Shown: one piece after another, positions 46,359-55,202 of the stretch | Layout of the letters: each line of letters begins with the position of its first letter | Position numbering within the stretch: the first letter of the stretch is position 1 | Source: Paracoccaceae bacterium | Lineage (GTDB): Bacteria; Pseudomonadota; Alphaproteobacteria; Rhodobacterales; Rhodobacteraceae | Direction: 5' to 3' | Length of the DNA stretch: 64,000 nt | Assembly (NCBI GenBank): GCA_024236495.1 | Contig: JACKKJ010000003.1 | Coordinates: forward strand, 186,001-250,000 | Position numbers and translations under genes: made by a program | The notes under the pieces: model-generated | Told to the model about the DNA's origin: nothing | Databases searched by the model: none | Seen by the model: only the letters and a program-made list of their open reading frames with translations

Positions 46359-47573
46359 ATGAAGCGGTTGGCGGCGATCCTGATAGTGGCACTGGCGGTC
46401 GCACCCCGGCCGACCGCGGCGGGTGAACTGTCGGCGCTGGCGCGGCTTGATCCCGCGGCGTCGGGCATCACCGATACCGAGGACGGCGTGGCGATCGACC
46501 TTTCCCTAGATCAGCCGGTGCCTTACCGGGTGTTTCTCTTGGCCGATCCGCCGCGCGCCGTCGTCGATTTCCGCGAGGTCGATTTCGGCGCCGCTGCGCC
46601 CGCGGCGCTCGACCGCAGCGCCCGCGTCCTTGGCCTCGGGGCCGGTCCGGTCCGCGCGGGATGGTCGCGTCTGGTCCTTGAACTGGACGGGCCCTATGCC
46701 GTCGCCTCGGCCGCCGAACCCCGGACGGGCAACGGTGCGCAGGTGTCGATCCGTCTTGCCCCCGCGACGAAGGATGCATTCGCCGCTGCCGCCGGCGCGC
46801 CCGCCGATCCCGACTGGCCAGACCTTCGCCCGGCCGATGTTTTGGCACCGAAGCTGCGCCAGGACGGCAGCCGCCCGCTGGTCGTCGTGCTGGATCCCGG
46901 CCACGGGGGCATCGACCCGGGCGCCGAGGCGGGGCCGCTGCGCGAGGCGCACCTGACGCTCGCCTTCGCGCGCGAGCTGGCCGAGGTTCTGCGCCGCGAC
47001 GGGATGATCGTGGAGCTGACGCGCGGCGACGACAGCTTTGTTCCGCTCGAGGCGCGCATCTCCATCGCGCGCGGCGCGGGGGCGGATGTGTTCCTGTCGC
47101 TGCATGCCGACGCGCTGGAAGAAGGGTTGGCGACCGGGGCCACGATCTACAAGCTGGCGGCGGGGGCGGGGGATGCCGCGGCGGAGCTTCTGGCCGAACG
47201 GCACGACCGCGCCGACCTTTTGTCGGGCGTGGATCTGTCCTTTCAGGACGATGCCGTGGCGGCCGTGCTGATGGACCTCGCGCGGGCGGAAACGGCACCG
47301 CGGATCGACCGGCTGGCATCGCGCCTTGTCGACGCGATCCGGGATGCGGGGCTGCGCCTGCACCGCCACCCGGTGCAGGAGGCGGCCTTTTCGGTGCTGA
47401 AGGCGCCAGATATCCCCGCGGTGCTTCTGGAACTGGGGTTCATGTCTTCGCCGAAGGACCGCGAACGGCTGGCCGATCCGGTCTGGCGCGCCACCATGGC
47501 CGCGGCGATCCGCGCGGGCCTGAGGGCCTGGGCCGGCGAGGACGCGGCAGAGGCGCGGCTGGTCCGGCAGTGA
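46359..47573 (+). CDS. amiC: N-acetylmuramoyl-L-alanine amidase (AmiC type)
   Basis: This 404-residue periplasmic enzyme cleaves the bond between MurNAc and L-Ala in peptidoglycan during cell separation. A signal peptide (LAAILIVALAVAPRPTAAG) precedes an AMIN domain (about 30-140), then Amidase_3. The zinc His lies in VVLDPGHGGIDPGAE, the Glu in LREAHLTLA, the second His in SLHADAL and the catalytic Glu in VLLELGFMS. It is activated by LytM/NlpD-like proteins, of which one is at 29474. PBP1A follows. Confidence 0.94.
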   Translation: MKRLAAILIVALAVAPRPTAAGELSALARLDPAASGITDTEDGVAIDLSLDQPVPYRVFLLADPPRAVVDFREVDFGAAAPAALDRSARVLGLGAGPVRAGWSRLVLELDGPYAVASAAEPRTGNGAQVSIRLAPATKDAFAAAAGAPADPDWPDLRPADVLAPKLRQDGSRPLVVVLDPGHGGIDPGAEAGPLREAHLTLAFARELAEVLRRDGMIVELTRGDDSFVPLEARISIARGAGADVFLSLHADALEEGLATGATIYKLAAGAGDAAAELLAERHDRADLLSGVDLSFQDDAVAAVLMDLARAETAPRIDRLASRLVDAIRDAGLRLHRHPVQEAAFSVLKAPDIPAVLLELGFMSSPKDRERLADPVWRATMAAAIRAGLRAWAGEDAAEARLVRQ

Positions 47574-47608
47574 CCCGCCGTCACCGGCCGGGAACACCCC
47601 AAGTTGCT

Positions 47609-47637
47609 TTGACCCCGGCGGCCCGAGGCTGTATAGA
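47609..47637 (+). promoter_or_regulatory. promoter of the PBP1A gene overlapping the first ATG
   Basis: TTGACC (47609-47614), exactly 17 bp, and TATAGA (47632-47637) form the best sigma-70-type promoter seen here. The -10 abuts the ATG at 47638, so transcripts would begin near 47644 and exclude it. Confidence 0.6.
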
Positions 47638-47664
47638 ATGGCACGCTATTTCCGGGGATATCGT

Positions 47665-50217
47665 GTGATCCGCTTCTTGTTTTCGACCTTCGGGGGACTT
47701 TTCAGCTGGATCATCACCGGCGTGTTCTTCGGCGCCCTGACGCTTGGCGCGGTGTTCTGGTTCTATGGCCAGGATCTGCCCAACCACGAACAGCTGACCC
47801 AGTATTCGCCCAAGACGATCAGCCGGATCTATTCCGGCGAGGGCCGGATCATCGACGAATTCGCCGAGGAACGGCGCATCTTCGTATCGATCGAGGAGGT
47901 GCCGGACCTGGTGAAATACGCCTTCATCTCGGCCGAGGACAAGAACTTCTATACCCACCAGGGCTTCGACACCCGCGGCATCGCCGCCGCCCTGTGGGAG
48001 GCGGTCAAGTCGCGCGGCAAGAACCTGCGTGGCGCCTCGACCATCCCGCAGCAGGTGGCGAAGAACTTTCTTCTGTCCGGCGACAAGACGATCGAGCGCA
48101 AGATAAAGGAACTGATCCTGTCCACGCGGCTGGTTGAAAGCCTGTCGCGCGACAAGATCCTTGAACTTTACCTCAACGAGATCTTCCTGGGCCAGAACAG
48201 CTATGGCGTCGCTGCGGCAGCGCAGACCTATTTCAACAAGTCGCTGAGCGAACTTGCCCCGCACGAGGCGGCGACCCTTGCCTCGATGCCGAAGGAGCCT
48301 TCGAACTTCCACCCGGTGCGCAACCACGACAGGCTGCTGGAGCGGCGCAACTATGTGCTGCGCGAGATGTGGCAAAACGGCTACCTGGACGAGGCCACCT
48401 ATCGCAGCGAACGCGACCAGCCGCTGCGGTCGGTGCAGAACGGCGACTTCCCCGCCTTCCGCGAGGCGCTGCCGCCGCGCGACTACTTCACCGACGAGAT
48501 CCGCCGCCAACTGTCGCGCAGCTTCGGCGAGGAGGAGTTCTTTTCCGGCGGGCTTTCGATCCGCGCGACGGTCGATCCCGCGATGCAGGCAGAGGCTGCG
48601 GCGGCCCTGCAGGAGGCGCTGGAGAGTTATGACCGCAAGCAGGGCGTCTGGCGCGGCACCGGGCGTGTGCTTGCGCCCGAGGCGCTGACGGGCGAGGCCG
48701 CCTGGCGCGCGGCGCTGGCAAGCGTCGACGTGCCGCGCGATGTCGCCGGATGGTCGCCCGCCGTGGTTCTTGAGGTCGGCGAGAAATCGGCGCGCATCGG
48801 CATCGAGGGCGTGGAGGACGACGCCGACGGCCATTTCATCCCGGCAGAGGACGTGACCTGGGCACGCAAGCGTCAGGCCGACGGCAAGCTTGGCGCCAAG
48901 GCGAAGGTCGCGGGCGATCTGGTGTCGGTTGGCGACGTGGTCATGGTCAAGGCGCTTTACGCCAAGGACGGCGCCTTCGACCGCTGGTCGCTGCGCCAGG
49001 TGCCCGAGGTACAGGGCGGCTTCATGGCGATGGACGTGGACACCGGCCGGGTGATCGCCATGCAGGGCGGGTTCTCCTACCAGTCCTCGGTCTTCAACCG
49101 CGCCACGCAGGCGCAGCGCCAGCCGGGCTCGTCGTTCAAGCCCTTCGTCTATGCCGCGGCCCTTGATTCCGGCTTCACCCCGGCGACGATCGTCGTCGAC
49201 GCCCCGATCGAGGTCGACACGCCCCAGGGGCTGTGGCGGCCCAAGAATTCCTCGAACAAGTACTACGGGCTGACCCCGCTGCGCACCGGGATCGAACAGT
49301 CGCGCAACCTGATGACCGTGCGCGTGGCGCAGGAAATCGGGATGGAGACGGTGGCGGGCTATGCCGAACGCTTCGGCGTCTACGACCGCCTGCAACCCTT
49401 CCTGGCCAATGCGCTCGGGGCGCAGGAAACCACGCTTTACAAGATGGTCGCCGCCTATGCGATGTTCGCCAACGGCGGCGAACGGGTGGAACCGACGCTG
49501 GTCGACCGGGTTCAGGACCGCTGGGGCCGGACGGTCTATCGGCACGACCAGCGGACCTGCGTCGATTGCGGAACGGACAGCCTGCCCGCCGGGCGCGCGC
49601 CGACGATCCGGTCGGACCGCGAACGGGTGATGGACGCGATCACCGCCTATCAGCTCACCTCGATGATGCAGGGCGTGGTGACGCGCGGGTCAGGGTCGGG
49701 GGTGCGGCTGCCGGTGCCCGTCGCGGGCAAGACCGGGACCACGAACGACGCCAAGGACGTGTGGTTCATCGGCTTCACCTCGAACATCGTGGCGGGCTGC
49801 TACATGGGCTACGACCAGCCGCGCACGCTTGGCCCCGGCGCCTTCGGCGGAACGCTATGCGTGCCGGTCTTCAACAGCTTCATGAAAAAGGCCGTCGAGA
49901 AGTTCGGCGGATCGCAGTTCAAGGTGCCGCCGGGTGGGCATTTCATCAGCATCGACCGCTATACCGGCGAACAGCTGCCGCCGGGCGTGAGCGGCGATTT
50001 CGTGCAGGCGGAATACTTCCGTGACGGCGTCATTCCCATCTTCGGCCTTGGCGCGCTGGTGGACGGCGGGTTCGGTCTCACCCAGAACCTGCCGCTTTTC
50101 GCGCGGGGCGAAATCGATGGGGAGAACGGCACGGCTGTGACCACCTCTTCGGGGGAAACGGTGATCATCCCGGACAAGGCCGATTTCGGAACCCTGAACT
50201 CCGGTGGGCTCTACTGA
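47665..50217 (+). CDS. mrcA: penicillin-binding protein 1A
   Basis: This 850-residue bifunctional peptidoglycan synthase in the inner membrane has a short cytoplasmic start and a membrane helix (IITGVFFGALTLGAVFWFYG). The glycosyltransferase domain has ISAEDKNFYTHQGFD and GASTIPQQVAKNFLL, and an OB-like insertion follows. The transpeptidase domain has the S489-S-F-K492 nucleophile motif, SRN and K689-T-G. The GTG at 47665 (VIRFLFSTFGG, with GGGGATA upstream) is preferred because the ATG at 47638 lies at the -10 of the promoter; using the ATG would add nine residues. Confidence 0.9.
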   Translation: MIRFLFSTFGGLFSWIITGVFFGALTLGAVFWFYGQDLPNHEQLTQYSPKTISRIYSGEGRIIDEFAEERRIFVSIEEVPDLVKYAFISAEDKNFYTHQGFDTRGIAAALWEAVKSRGKNLRGASTIPQQVAKNFLLSGDKTIERKIKELILSTRLVESLSRDKILELYLNEIFLGQNSYGVAAAAQTYFNKSLSELAPHEAATLASMPKEPSNFHPVRNHDRLLERRNYVLREMWQNGYLDEATYRSERDQPLRSVQNGDFPAFREALPPRDYFTDEIRRQLSRSFGEEEFFSGGLSIRATVDPAMQAEAAAALQEALESYDRKQGVWRGTGRVLAPEALTGEAAWRAALASVDVPRDVAGWSPAVVLEVGEKSARIGIEGVEDDADGHFIPAEDVTWARKRQADGKLGAKAKVAGDLVSVGDVVMVKALYAKDGAFDRWSLRQVPEVQGGFMAMDVDTGRVIAMQGGFSYQSSVFNRATQAQRQPGSSFKPFVYAAALDSGFTPATIVVDAPIEVDTPQGLWRPKNSSNKYYGLTPLRTGIEQSRNLMTVRVAQEIGMETVAGYAERFGVYDRLQPFLANALGAQETTLYKMVAAYAMFANGGERVEPTLVDRVQDRWGRTVYRHDQRTCVDCGTDSLPAGRAPTIRSDRERVMDAITAYQLTSMMQGVVTRGSGSGVRLPVPVAGKTGTTNDAKDVWFIGFTSNIVAGCYMGYDQPRTLGPGAFGGTLCVPVFNSFMKKAVEKFGGSQFKVPPGGHFISIDRYTGEQLPPGVSGDFVQAEYFRDGVIPIFGLGALVDGGFGLTQNLPLFARGEIDGENGTAVTTSSGETVIIPDKADFGTLNSGGLY

Positions 50218-50249
50218 CATCGCGGGGCTGCCAGCGCGGTCGCCTGCCC

Positions 50250-50278
50250 TTGCCGGGGCGCGGCGGCTCGGCTATCAC
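50250..50278 (+). promoter_or_regulatory. candidate promoter of prfB
   Basis: TTGCCG (50250-50255), 17 bp and TATCAC (50273-50278) lie 32 bp upstream of the prfB ATG, which has an AAGGAAGGA ribosome site. Confidence 0.42.
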
Positions 50279-50310
50279 CCGCGCCGAAATGTGAAGGAAG
50301 GAACGGCCAG

Positions 50311-51438
50311 ATGCGCGCCGAAACGCAGAACACGGTCGAGGCGATCCGAAAGTCGCTGAAGCTTCTGGGCCAGCGGATGGACTGGGAAACCGCGCCGCAC
50401 CGGCTGGAAGAATTCAATGCGATGATCGAGGATGGCGACCTCTGGTCGGACCCCGCGCGCGCGCAAAAGCTGATGCGGGAACGCCAGATGCTGATGGATG
50501 CGGTGGAAACCTACCGCAAGATCGACCGCGACCTGACCGACAATGTCGACCTGATCGAACTGGGCGAGATGGAGGACGACGCCGAGATCGTCACCGAGGC
50601 CGAGGCCAGCCTGAAGGCGCTGCGCGAATTCGCCGCCGCCAAGGAGCTTGAGGCGCTTCTGGACGGGGAGGCCGACGGAAACGACACCTTCCTCGAGATC
50701 AACGCCGGCGCGGGCGGCACGGAAAGCTGCGACTGGGCCTCGATGCTGGCGCGGATGTATGTCCGCTGGGCCGAGAAAAAGGGCTACAAGGTCGAACTCA
50801 TCTCGGAAAACCCGGGGGAAGAGGCGGGCATCCGGTCCGCCGCATACAAGATTTCCGGCCCCAACGCCTATGGCTGGCTGAAATCGGAATCGGGCGTGCA
50901 CCGGCTGGTGCGCATCTCGCCCTACGACAGCGCGGCGCGGCGGCATACGTCCTTTTCCTCGGTCTGGGTCTATCCGGTGGTGGACGACAACATCGAGATC
51001 ACCATCCCCGACAACGAGATCCGCATCGACACCTACCGGTCGTCCGGCGCCGGCGGGCAGCACGTCAACACCACCGATTCCGCCGTGCGGATCACCCACC
51101 TGCCGACCGGCATCGTCGTGACCAGTTCCGAAAAGTCGCAGCACCAGAACCGCGCCAACGCCATGGCCGCGCTGAAGTCGCGCCTGTATCAGCTGGAACT
51201 CGACAAGCGGAACGCCGAGATCAACGCCCAGCACGCCGCCAAGGGCGAGGCGGGCTGGGGCAACCAGATCCGCAGCTATGTGCTTCAGCCCTATCAGATG
51301 GTGAAGGATCTTCGCACCAGCTACGAGACGTCGGACACGCAGGGCGTTCTCGACGGCGATCTCGACGCCTTCATGGCGGCGACGCTGGCGATGGATGTCG
51401 CCGGCAAGAGCCGCGCCGAGGCGCAGGCCGAGGACTGA
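50311..51438 (+). CDS. prfB: peptide chain release factor 2
   Basis: This 375-residue factor terminates translation at UGA and UAA. The GGQ peptide-release motif is at 248-250 ([19 protein letters not shown]). The codon-recognition tripeptide reads SPY at 203-205 ([17 protein letters not shown]) where E. coli has SPF. The gene is one uninterrupted frame, so it lacks the +1 programmed frameshift that autoregulates many prfB genes. RF3 (prfC) is also in the window. Ribosome site and start are clear. Confidence 0.96.
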   Translation: MRAETQNTVEAIRKSLKLLGQRMDWETAPHRLEEFNAMIEDGDLWSDPARAQKLMRERQMLMDAVETYRKIDRDLTDNVDLIELGEMEDDAEIVTEAEASLKALREFAAAKELEALLDGEADGNDTFLEINAGAGGTESCDWASMLARMYVRWAEKKGYKVELISENPGEEAGIRSAAYKISGPNAYGWLKSESGVHRLVRISPYDSAARRHTSFSSVWVYPVVDDNIEITIPDNEIRIDTYRSSGAGGQHVNTTDSAVRITHLPTGIVVTSSEKSQHQNRANAMAALKSRLYQLELDKRNAEINAQHAAKGEAGWGNQIRSYVLQPYQMVKDLRTSYETSDTQGVLDGDLDAFMAATLAMDVAGKSRAEAQAED

Positions 51439-51456
51439 TCCCCCGCAATCGAACGC

Positions 51457-51486
51457 TTGTCAGGCGGGCCGCGACTGTCCTAGCCT
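51457..51486 (+). promoter_or_regulatory. candidate promoter of the DUF2189 gene
   Basis: TTGTCA (51457-51462, five of six), an 18-bp spacer and TAGCCT (51481-51486) precede a GGAGGAGGA ribosome site and the ATG at 51514. The -10 is weak. Confidence 0.38.
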
Positions 51487-51513
51487 TCTCCTGCGCGCGT
51501 GGGAGGAGGATGC

Positions 51514-52293
51514 ATGTCGGAGGTTACGTCGGGTCCGGACCCGTTACCTGAAATCCATACGCTGGGAATGGGCGATGTCGTCGGGGTGCTGCGGGCCGGG
51601 GCCGCGGACTTCCTGCGCGCGCCCTTGTTCGGGCTTTTCTTCAGCGCGGTCTATGTCGCGGGCGGGATGCTCTTGTGGCGGATCTATTCCGCCGCCGGAC
51701 AGGAATGGTGGATCGCGCCCCTGGCCGTCGGTTTCCCGCTGCTGGGCCCTTTCGCCGCGGTCGGCCTTTACGAGGTCAGCCGCCAGTTCGAGACGGGCGC
51801 CAGGCCGACCTGGGGCGGCGTCCTGGGGGTGGTCTTTGCGCAAAAGGACCGGCAGATCCCCGCCATCGCCGCGGTCATCATCGTCTTCTTCCTGTTCTGG
51901 GTCTTTGTCGCCCATGCGCTTTTTGCGCTGTTCGTGGGGCTCAGGGCCTTCAGCGGGTCGATGAGCCTTGTGCAGATCTTCCTGGAAGGCAACGGGCCGA
52001 TCATGCTGCTGATCGGGACGGCCGTCGGGGCGGCATTCTCTGCCGTGCTGTTCGCGATATCGGTTGTCGGCCTGCCGCTTCTTCTGGAGAGAGAGGTCGA
52101 TTTTGTCACCGCGATGATCCATTCGGTTCAGGCAACGCTCGCAAACCTGCCGGTCATGATCGTCTGGGGGGGGATCATCACCGGCGCCCTGTTCCTGGGC
52201 ATGGTCCCGATGTTCCTGGGGCTGTTCGTCGTGCTGCCGGTTCTGGGTCACGCAAGCTGGCACATGTACCGGCGGATCGCCGCCACCGGCTGA
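51514..52293 (+). CDS. DUF2189 domain membrane protein
   Basis: This 259-residue integral membrane protein has about six helices (for example LFGLFFSAVYVAGGMLLW, IAAVIIVFFLFWVFVAHALFALF, MLLIGTAVGAAFSAVLFAISVVGLPLLL and the C-terminal GIITGALFLGMVPMFLGLFVVLPVLGHASWHMYRR). This layout and the closing GHASWHxYR signature match DUF2189, a cytochrome-oxidase-subunit-I-like family of unknown function. A very strong ribosome site precedes it and a strong terminator follows, so it is probably a single-gene unit. Confidence 0.88.
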   Translation: MSEVTSGPDPLPEIHTLGMGDVVGVLRAGAADFLRAPLFGLFFSAVYVAGGMLLWRIYSAAGQEWWIAPLAVGFPLLGPFAAVGLYEVSRQFETGARPTWGGVLGVVFAQKDRQIPAIAAVIIVFFLFWVFVAHALFALFVGLRAFSGSMSLVQIFLEGNGPIMLLIGTAVGAAFSAVLFAISVVGLPLLLEREVDFVTAMIHSVQATLANLPVMIVWGGIITGALFLGMVPMFLGLFVVLPVLGHASWHMYRRIAATG

Positions 52294-52322
52294 GCGGGCG
52301 CAAACCCCGCCCTGCAAACGAT

Positions 52323-52348
52323 AAGGGGCGCCACTGGCGCCCCTTTTT
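52323..52348. terminator. bidirectional terminator between DUF2189 gene and bactofilin gene
   Basis: AAGGGGCGCC (52323-52332) pairs perfectly with GGCGCCCCTT (52336-52345) around a 3-nt loop and is followed by TTT. The A/T flanks suit convergent use by both neighbours. Confidence 0.88.
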
Positions 52349-52366
52349 CAGTCGATCGTGGAACCC

Positions 52367-52861
52367 TTACTTCGCTGCGATCGGGGCGGCCTTTGCGGCG
52401 CCCGATCCGCCGGAGATCGGATCGTCCTGGCGTTGCACGGAGCCTTCGAAATGCGCGCCGCTTTCGATCGCGATGGTCTTGTGGATGATGTCGCCCTCGA
52501 CCCGCGCGGTCGCGGTCAGGCGCACCTTGAGGCCACGCACCCGGCCCACGACGCGGCCGTTGACGACGATGTCGTCGGCGACGATCTCGCCCTTGATGGT
52601 GGCGCTTTCGCCCACGGTCAGAAGGTGGGCGCGGATGTCGCCCTCAACCGTGCCTTCCACCTGGATATCGCCCGATGTCTTCAGGTTGCCGACCACCGTC
52701 AGATCGGAGGACAGCACACTTGCCGGCGGCTTGGCCTTGGGGGCCGAGGTGGTGAATTCATAGGCAGGTTTCGCAGTCGAAACCGGATCGGATGCGCGCG
52801 GGGCGTCACTCTCGGGGCCGGTCTTGCCGACAGGCTCATTGATTCTGCTTTTAGAGAACAT
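52367..52861 (-). CDS. bacA: bactofilin (polymer-forming cytoskeletal protein)
   Basis: This 164-residue protein has a disordered N-terminus and a central right-handed beta-helix domain (about residues 50-145). Repeating short strands carry hydrophobic residues (TVVGNLKTSGDIQVEGTVEG, ATIKGEIVADDIVVNGRVVG, ARVEGDIIHKTIAIESGAHF), diagnostic of bactofilins (DUF583). These self-assemble without nucleotide into membrane-associated filaments that guide local cell-wall growth. Its start overlaps the 3' end of the M23 peptidase gene by 11 bp, a conserved pairing in bacteria that use bactofilin for shape. Confidence 0.94.
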   Translation of the reverse strand: MFSKSRINEPVGKTGPESDAPRASDPVSTAKPAYEFTTSAPKAKPPASVLSSDLTVVGNLKTSGDIQVEGTVEGDIRAHLLTVGESATIKGEIVADDIVVNGRVVGRVRGLKVRLTATARVEGDIIHKTIAIESGAHFEGSVQRQDDPISGGSGAAKAAPIAAK

Positions 52862-54176
52862 TCTTTCCAGCCTTGATGTAGATCATCGGATTCTTCGCCG
52901 CACCGTTCACGCGCACTTCGTAATGAAGGTGCGTCCCGGTCGAGCGCCCGGTATTTCCCATAGCACCGATCTTGTCCCCGCGCGAGACTTTTTGCCCCAC
53001 CGTCACGTTGATCGCCGAGAGGTGACCATAGCGCGTTTCCAGCCCGAAATCGTGGCGGATGCTGACAAGCTGCCCATAGCCGTTCTCGGGCCCGGCGTGC
53101 ACCACCACGCCATCGGCGGTCGCGTAGATCGGGCTGCCGTGCGCGCCGGCAAGGTCGACACCTTCGTGCATGCGGCCCCAGCGGCGCCCGAAGGGCGAGG
53201 TGTAGCGAAACGAGGTCTTGAGCGGCATGGCAAACGGAAGCTTCCCGGCCGCGATGCGGTACATGTTCATCCGGTCGAGCCCGTCGAGGATCGAGGAGGC
53301 GCGCGCGTGGTCCGCGATGGCGCCGGGGTCGGTTTCGTCGGCGGGCAGGGGCGCAAGCAGCGGACCCATCGGGCCGCCCTGACCGGAATAGCCCTGGCGG
53401 ATCGTGTCGATCAGGTCATCGGGGTCCATGCCCGCCGCCGAAAACATCTTGTCGAGGGGCTCCATCGACACCGTCACGGCATCTTCAAGCCGCGCAAAGA
53501 TCTCGTCATGGCGTTCTTCCAGAAGCCGCATCGAATAGGCGGCCTCGCGGCTGGCTTCCTGCGCGTCATTCGCGGCGACCGCCATCAGATCGCGTTCATC
53601 GGCGGTACGATCAAGCGCATCGGTCAGAAACTCGACGGTGCCCGCGACATCCTCGACCACCGGGCCCTGCGGCGTGTCGCCGACGCTGCCGGCATCGGCA
53701 AGTTGCGAAGCCTCGGCCCGCGCCGCATCTCGTTCCTTCATCGTGTGCTTGAGGGTCGCCTGGATGACGCCGATGCCGGTCTCAAGCTCCTTGCGGCGTT
53801 CCTCGGAATTCAACAGCGCGACCTGCATTTCCGAAACCTGCGAAAGCGCCAGGGCAAAGCGCTCCTGGGCGGCGGCGGCCTCGGTCGCGCGCAGGTCGCG
53901 TTCGCGCGACATCTCGTCCAGGCGCATCTCGTACATCGCCTGTTCGCGCAGGGCTTGTTCGCGGCTTCCACCCGCGCCGATCGAATCCATGACCACGATG
54001 GAGGTGGAGACGATGGTCCAGGCCAGAAGCAGCGCGATCCCGGCAAGGACGGCCGCCTGCGTCGCAGGCTTGAGTCGGATGAACCGTGTCTCGGTATCGG
54101 ATTTCAGGAACAGACGCTGTTCCGGTAGGCGGCGCTCAAGATACGCGTGAACGCGATTTGAAAGTCGTGCCGGCAA
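52851..54176 (-). CDS. M23 family metallopeptidase, membrane-anchored (LmdC/CcmA-partner type)
   Basis: This 441-residue protein has a short cytoplasmic head (LERRLPEQRLFLKSD), one membrane helix (AAVLAGIALLLAWTIVSTSIVVM) and a long periplasmic coiled coil (residues ~75-200). The C-terminal LytM/M23 domain has intact zinc ligands: HEGVDLAGAHGSPI (H-x-x-x-D) and HLHYEVRVNG (HxH). It should cut peptidoglycan cross-links under bactofilin control. No in-frame ATG exists. The TTG at 54176 is chosen for its GGGGA site and typical length; a TTG at 54254 is the alternative. Confidence 0.85.
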   Translation of the reverse strand: MPARLSNRVHAYLERRLPEQRLFLKSDTETRFIRLKPATQAAVLAGIALLLAWTIVSTSIVVMDSIGAGGSREQALREQAMYEMRLDEMSRERDLRATEAAAAQERFALALSQVSEMQVALLNSEERRKELETGIGVIQATLKHTMKERDAARAEASQLADAGSVGDTPQGPVVEDVAGTVEFLTDALDRTADERDLMAVAANDAQEASREAAYSMRLLEERHDEIFARLEDAVTVSMEPLDKMFSAAGMDPDDLIDTIRQGYSGQGGPMGPLLAPLPADETDPGAIADHARASSILDGLDRMNMYRIAAGKLPFAMPLKTSFRYTSPFGRRWGRMHEGVDLAGAHGSPIYATADGVVVHAGPENGYGQLVSIRHDFGLETRYGHLSAINVTVGQKVSRGDKIGAMGNTGRSTGTHLHYEVRVNGAAKNPMIYIKAGKNVL

Positions 54177-54321
54177 GCCGATGGTCCCCGTTCTGCAGCA
54201 TCCCCATGTGTTCCGGCACCCCTCCAGAAGCCCGAACACTTGCGGGATTAACAATGTGAAACCGGTGTCGCAAGATTTTTGAGCCTTGCGCCCGGTGCGC
54301 TGGCGGGAAGATGCCGATGGT

Positions 54322-55161
54322 TCAGCCGGGGTCGGGCCGGAAAGCCGGGGGAAATTCCTCGGCCAGGGGCCAGTAGAAATCGGGCGGCAGCCCCGCTTCC
54401 GCCCGCTTCTCCTCGTTGAAGGGGGGCTTCAGGGCGCCGTGGAAGTAGCGCCGGACAAGGGCGTGGAAGGTGTCCTTGGGATCAAGGTTTTCGCGGCCGC
54501 ACAGGAAGTTGAACCACTTCGCGCCATAGGCCACATGGCCCACTTCCTCGGCGTAGATCGTTTCCAGCGCGGCGGTCGCCTGCGGATCCTGCGCCTTGCG
54601 GAAGATCTCGATCATGCCGGGCGTCACGTCGAGCCCGCGCGCCTCCAGGACCATCGGCACGACGGCCAGCCGCCCCATCAGGTCATCCGCCGTATCCTCG
54701 GCCGCGCGCCACATGCCGGCATGGGCGGGCAGCGCGCCATAGTGGCTCCCCATCGCCTCAAGACAATCGCACAGGAGGTTGAAATGTTTGGATTCCTCGT
54801 CCGCGGCCTTGACCCAGTCGTCGAAGAATCCCGGGGGCATGGGGACATGGGCGAAACGCGCCACGATATCCCAGTGCAGGTCCACCGCGTTCAGTTCGAT
54901 ATGGGCCAGCGCATGCAGAAGCGCGATGCGACCCTGGGGGGAGCCCGGACGGCGGCGGGGCACGTCGCGCGGCGGCAAAAGCTCTGGCCGATCGGGGCGG
55001 GCGGGGCGATCGGGCGGCTGCGCCCTGCCGATGGGCAGCGCGTTGCCTGCCCTGCGCGCGGCGAACCAGTCGGCGGCATGGGCGTGCGACAGGGCGGTCT
55101 TGGCCCGTCCGTCGGCGGTGCGCAGCACCTCCTCGGCGCGTTCGGCCAGGCTTTTCATCAT
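54322..55161 (-). CDS. DUF455 ferritin-like protein
   Basis: This 279-residue protein is of the DUF455/COG2833 type. The four-helix bundle has metal-ligand candidates in AHIELNAVDLHWDI (Glu), DEESKHFNLLCDCL (Glu/His) and AEEVGHVAYGAKWF (Glu/His), the spacing of a ferritin-like di-iron or di-metal carboxylate site. The biochemical role is unknown. The first ATG of the MMKSLAER pair, at 55161, has AGAGGGG upstream; a TTG 45 bp earlier is rejected. The peroxiredoxin gene lies just upstream on the same strand. Confidence 0.86.
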   Translation of the reverse strand: MMKSLAERAEEVLRTADGRAKTALSHAHAADWFAARRAGNALPIGRAQPPDRPARPDRPELLPPRDVPRRRPGSPQGRIALLHALAHIELNAVDLHWDIVARFAHVPMPPGFFDDWVKAADEESKHFNLLCDCLEAMGSHYGALPAHAGMWRAAEDTADDLMGRLAVVPMVLEARGLDVTPGMIEIFRKAQDPQATAALETIYAEEVGHVAYGAKWFNFLCGRENLDPKDTFHALVRRYFHGALKPPFNEEKRAEAGLPPDFYWPLAEEFPPAFRPDPG

Positions 55162-55202
55162 CTCGGCCCCTCTTGCCGCCGCTTCCCCCGCGTGGCCCTG
55201 CG

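Noticed and set aside
50311..50400. Programmed frameshift site in prfB
   Set aside because: The frame is continuous from the ATG through the GGQ domain with no internal UGA or slippery CUU-UGA sequence.
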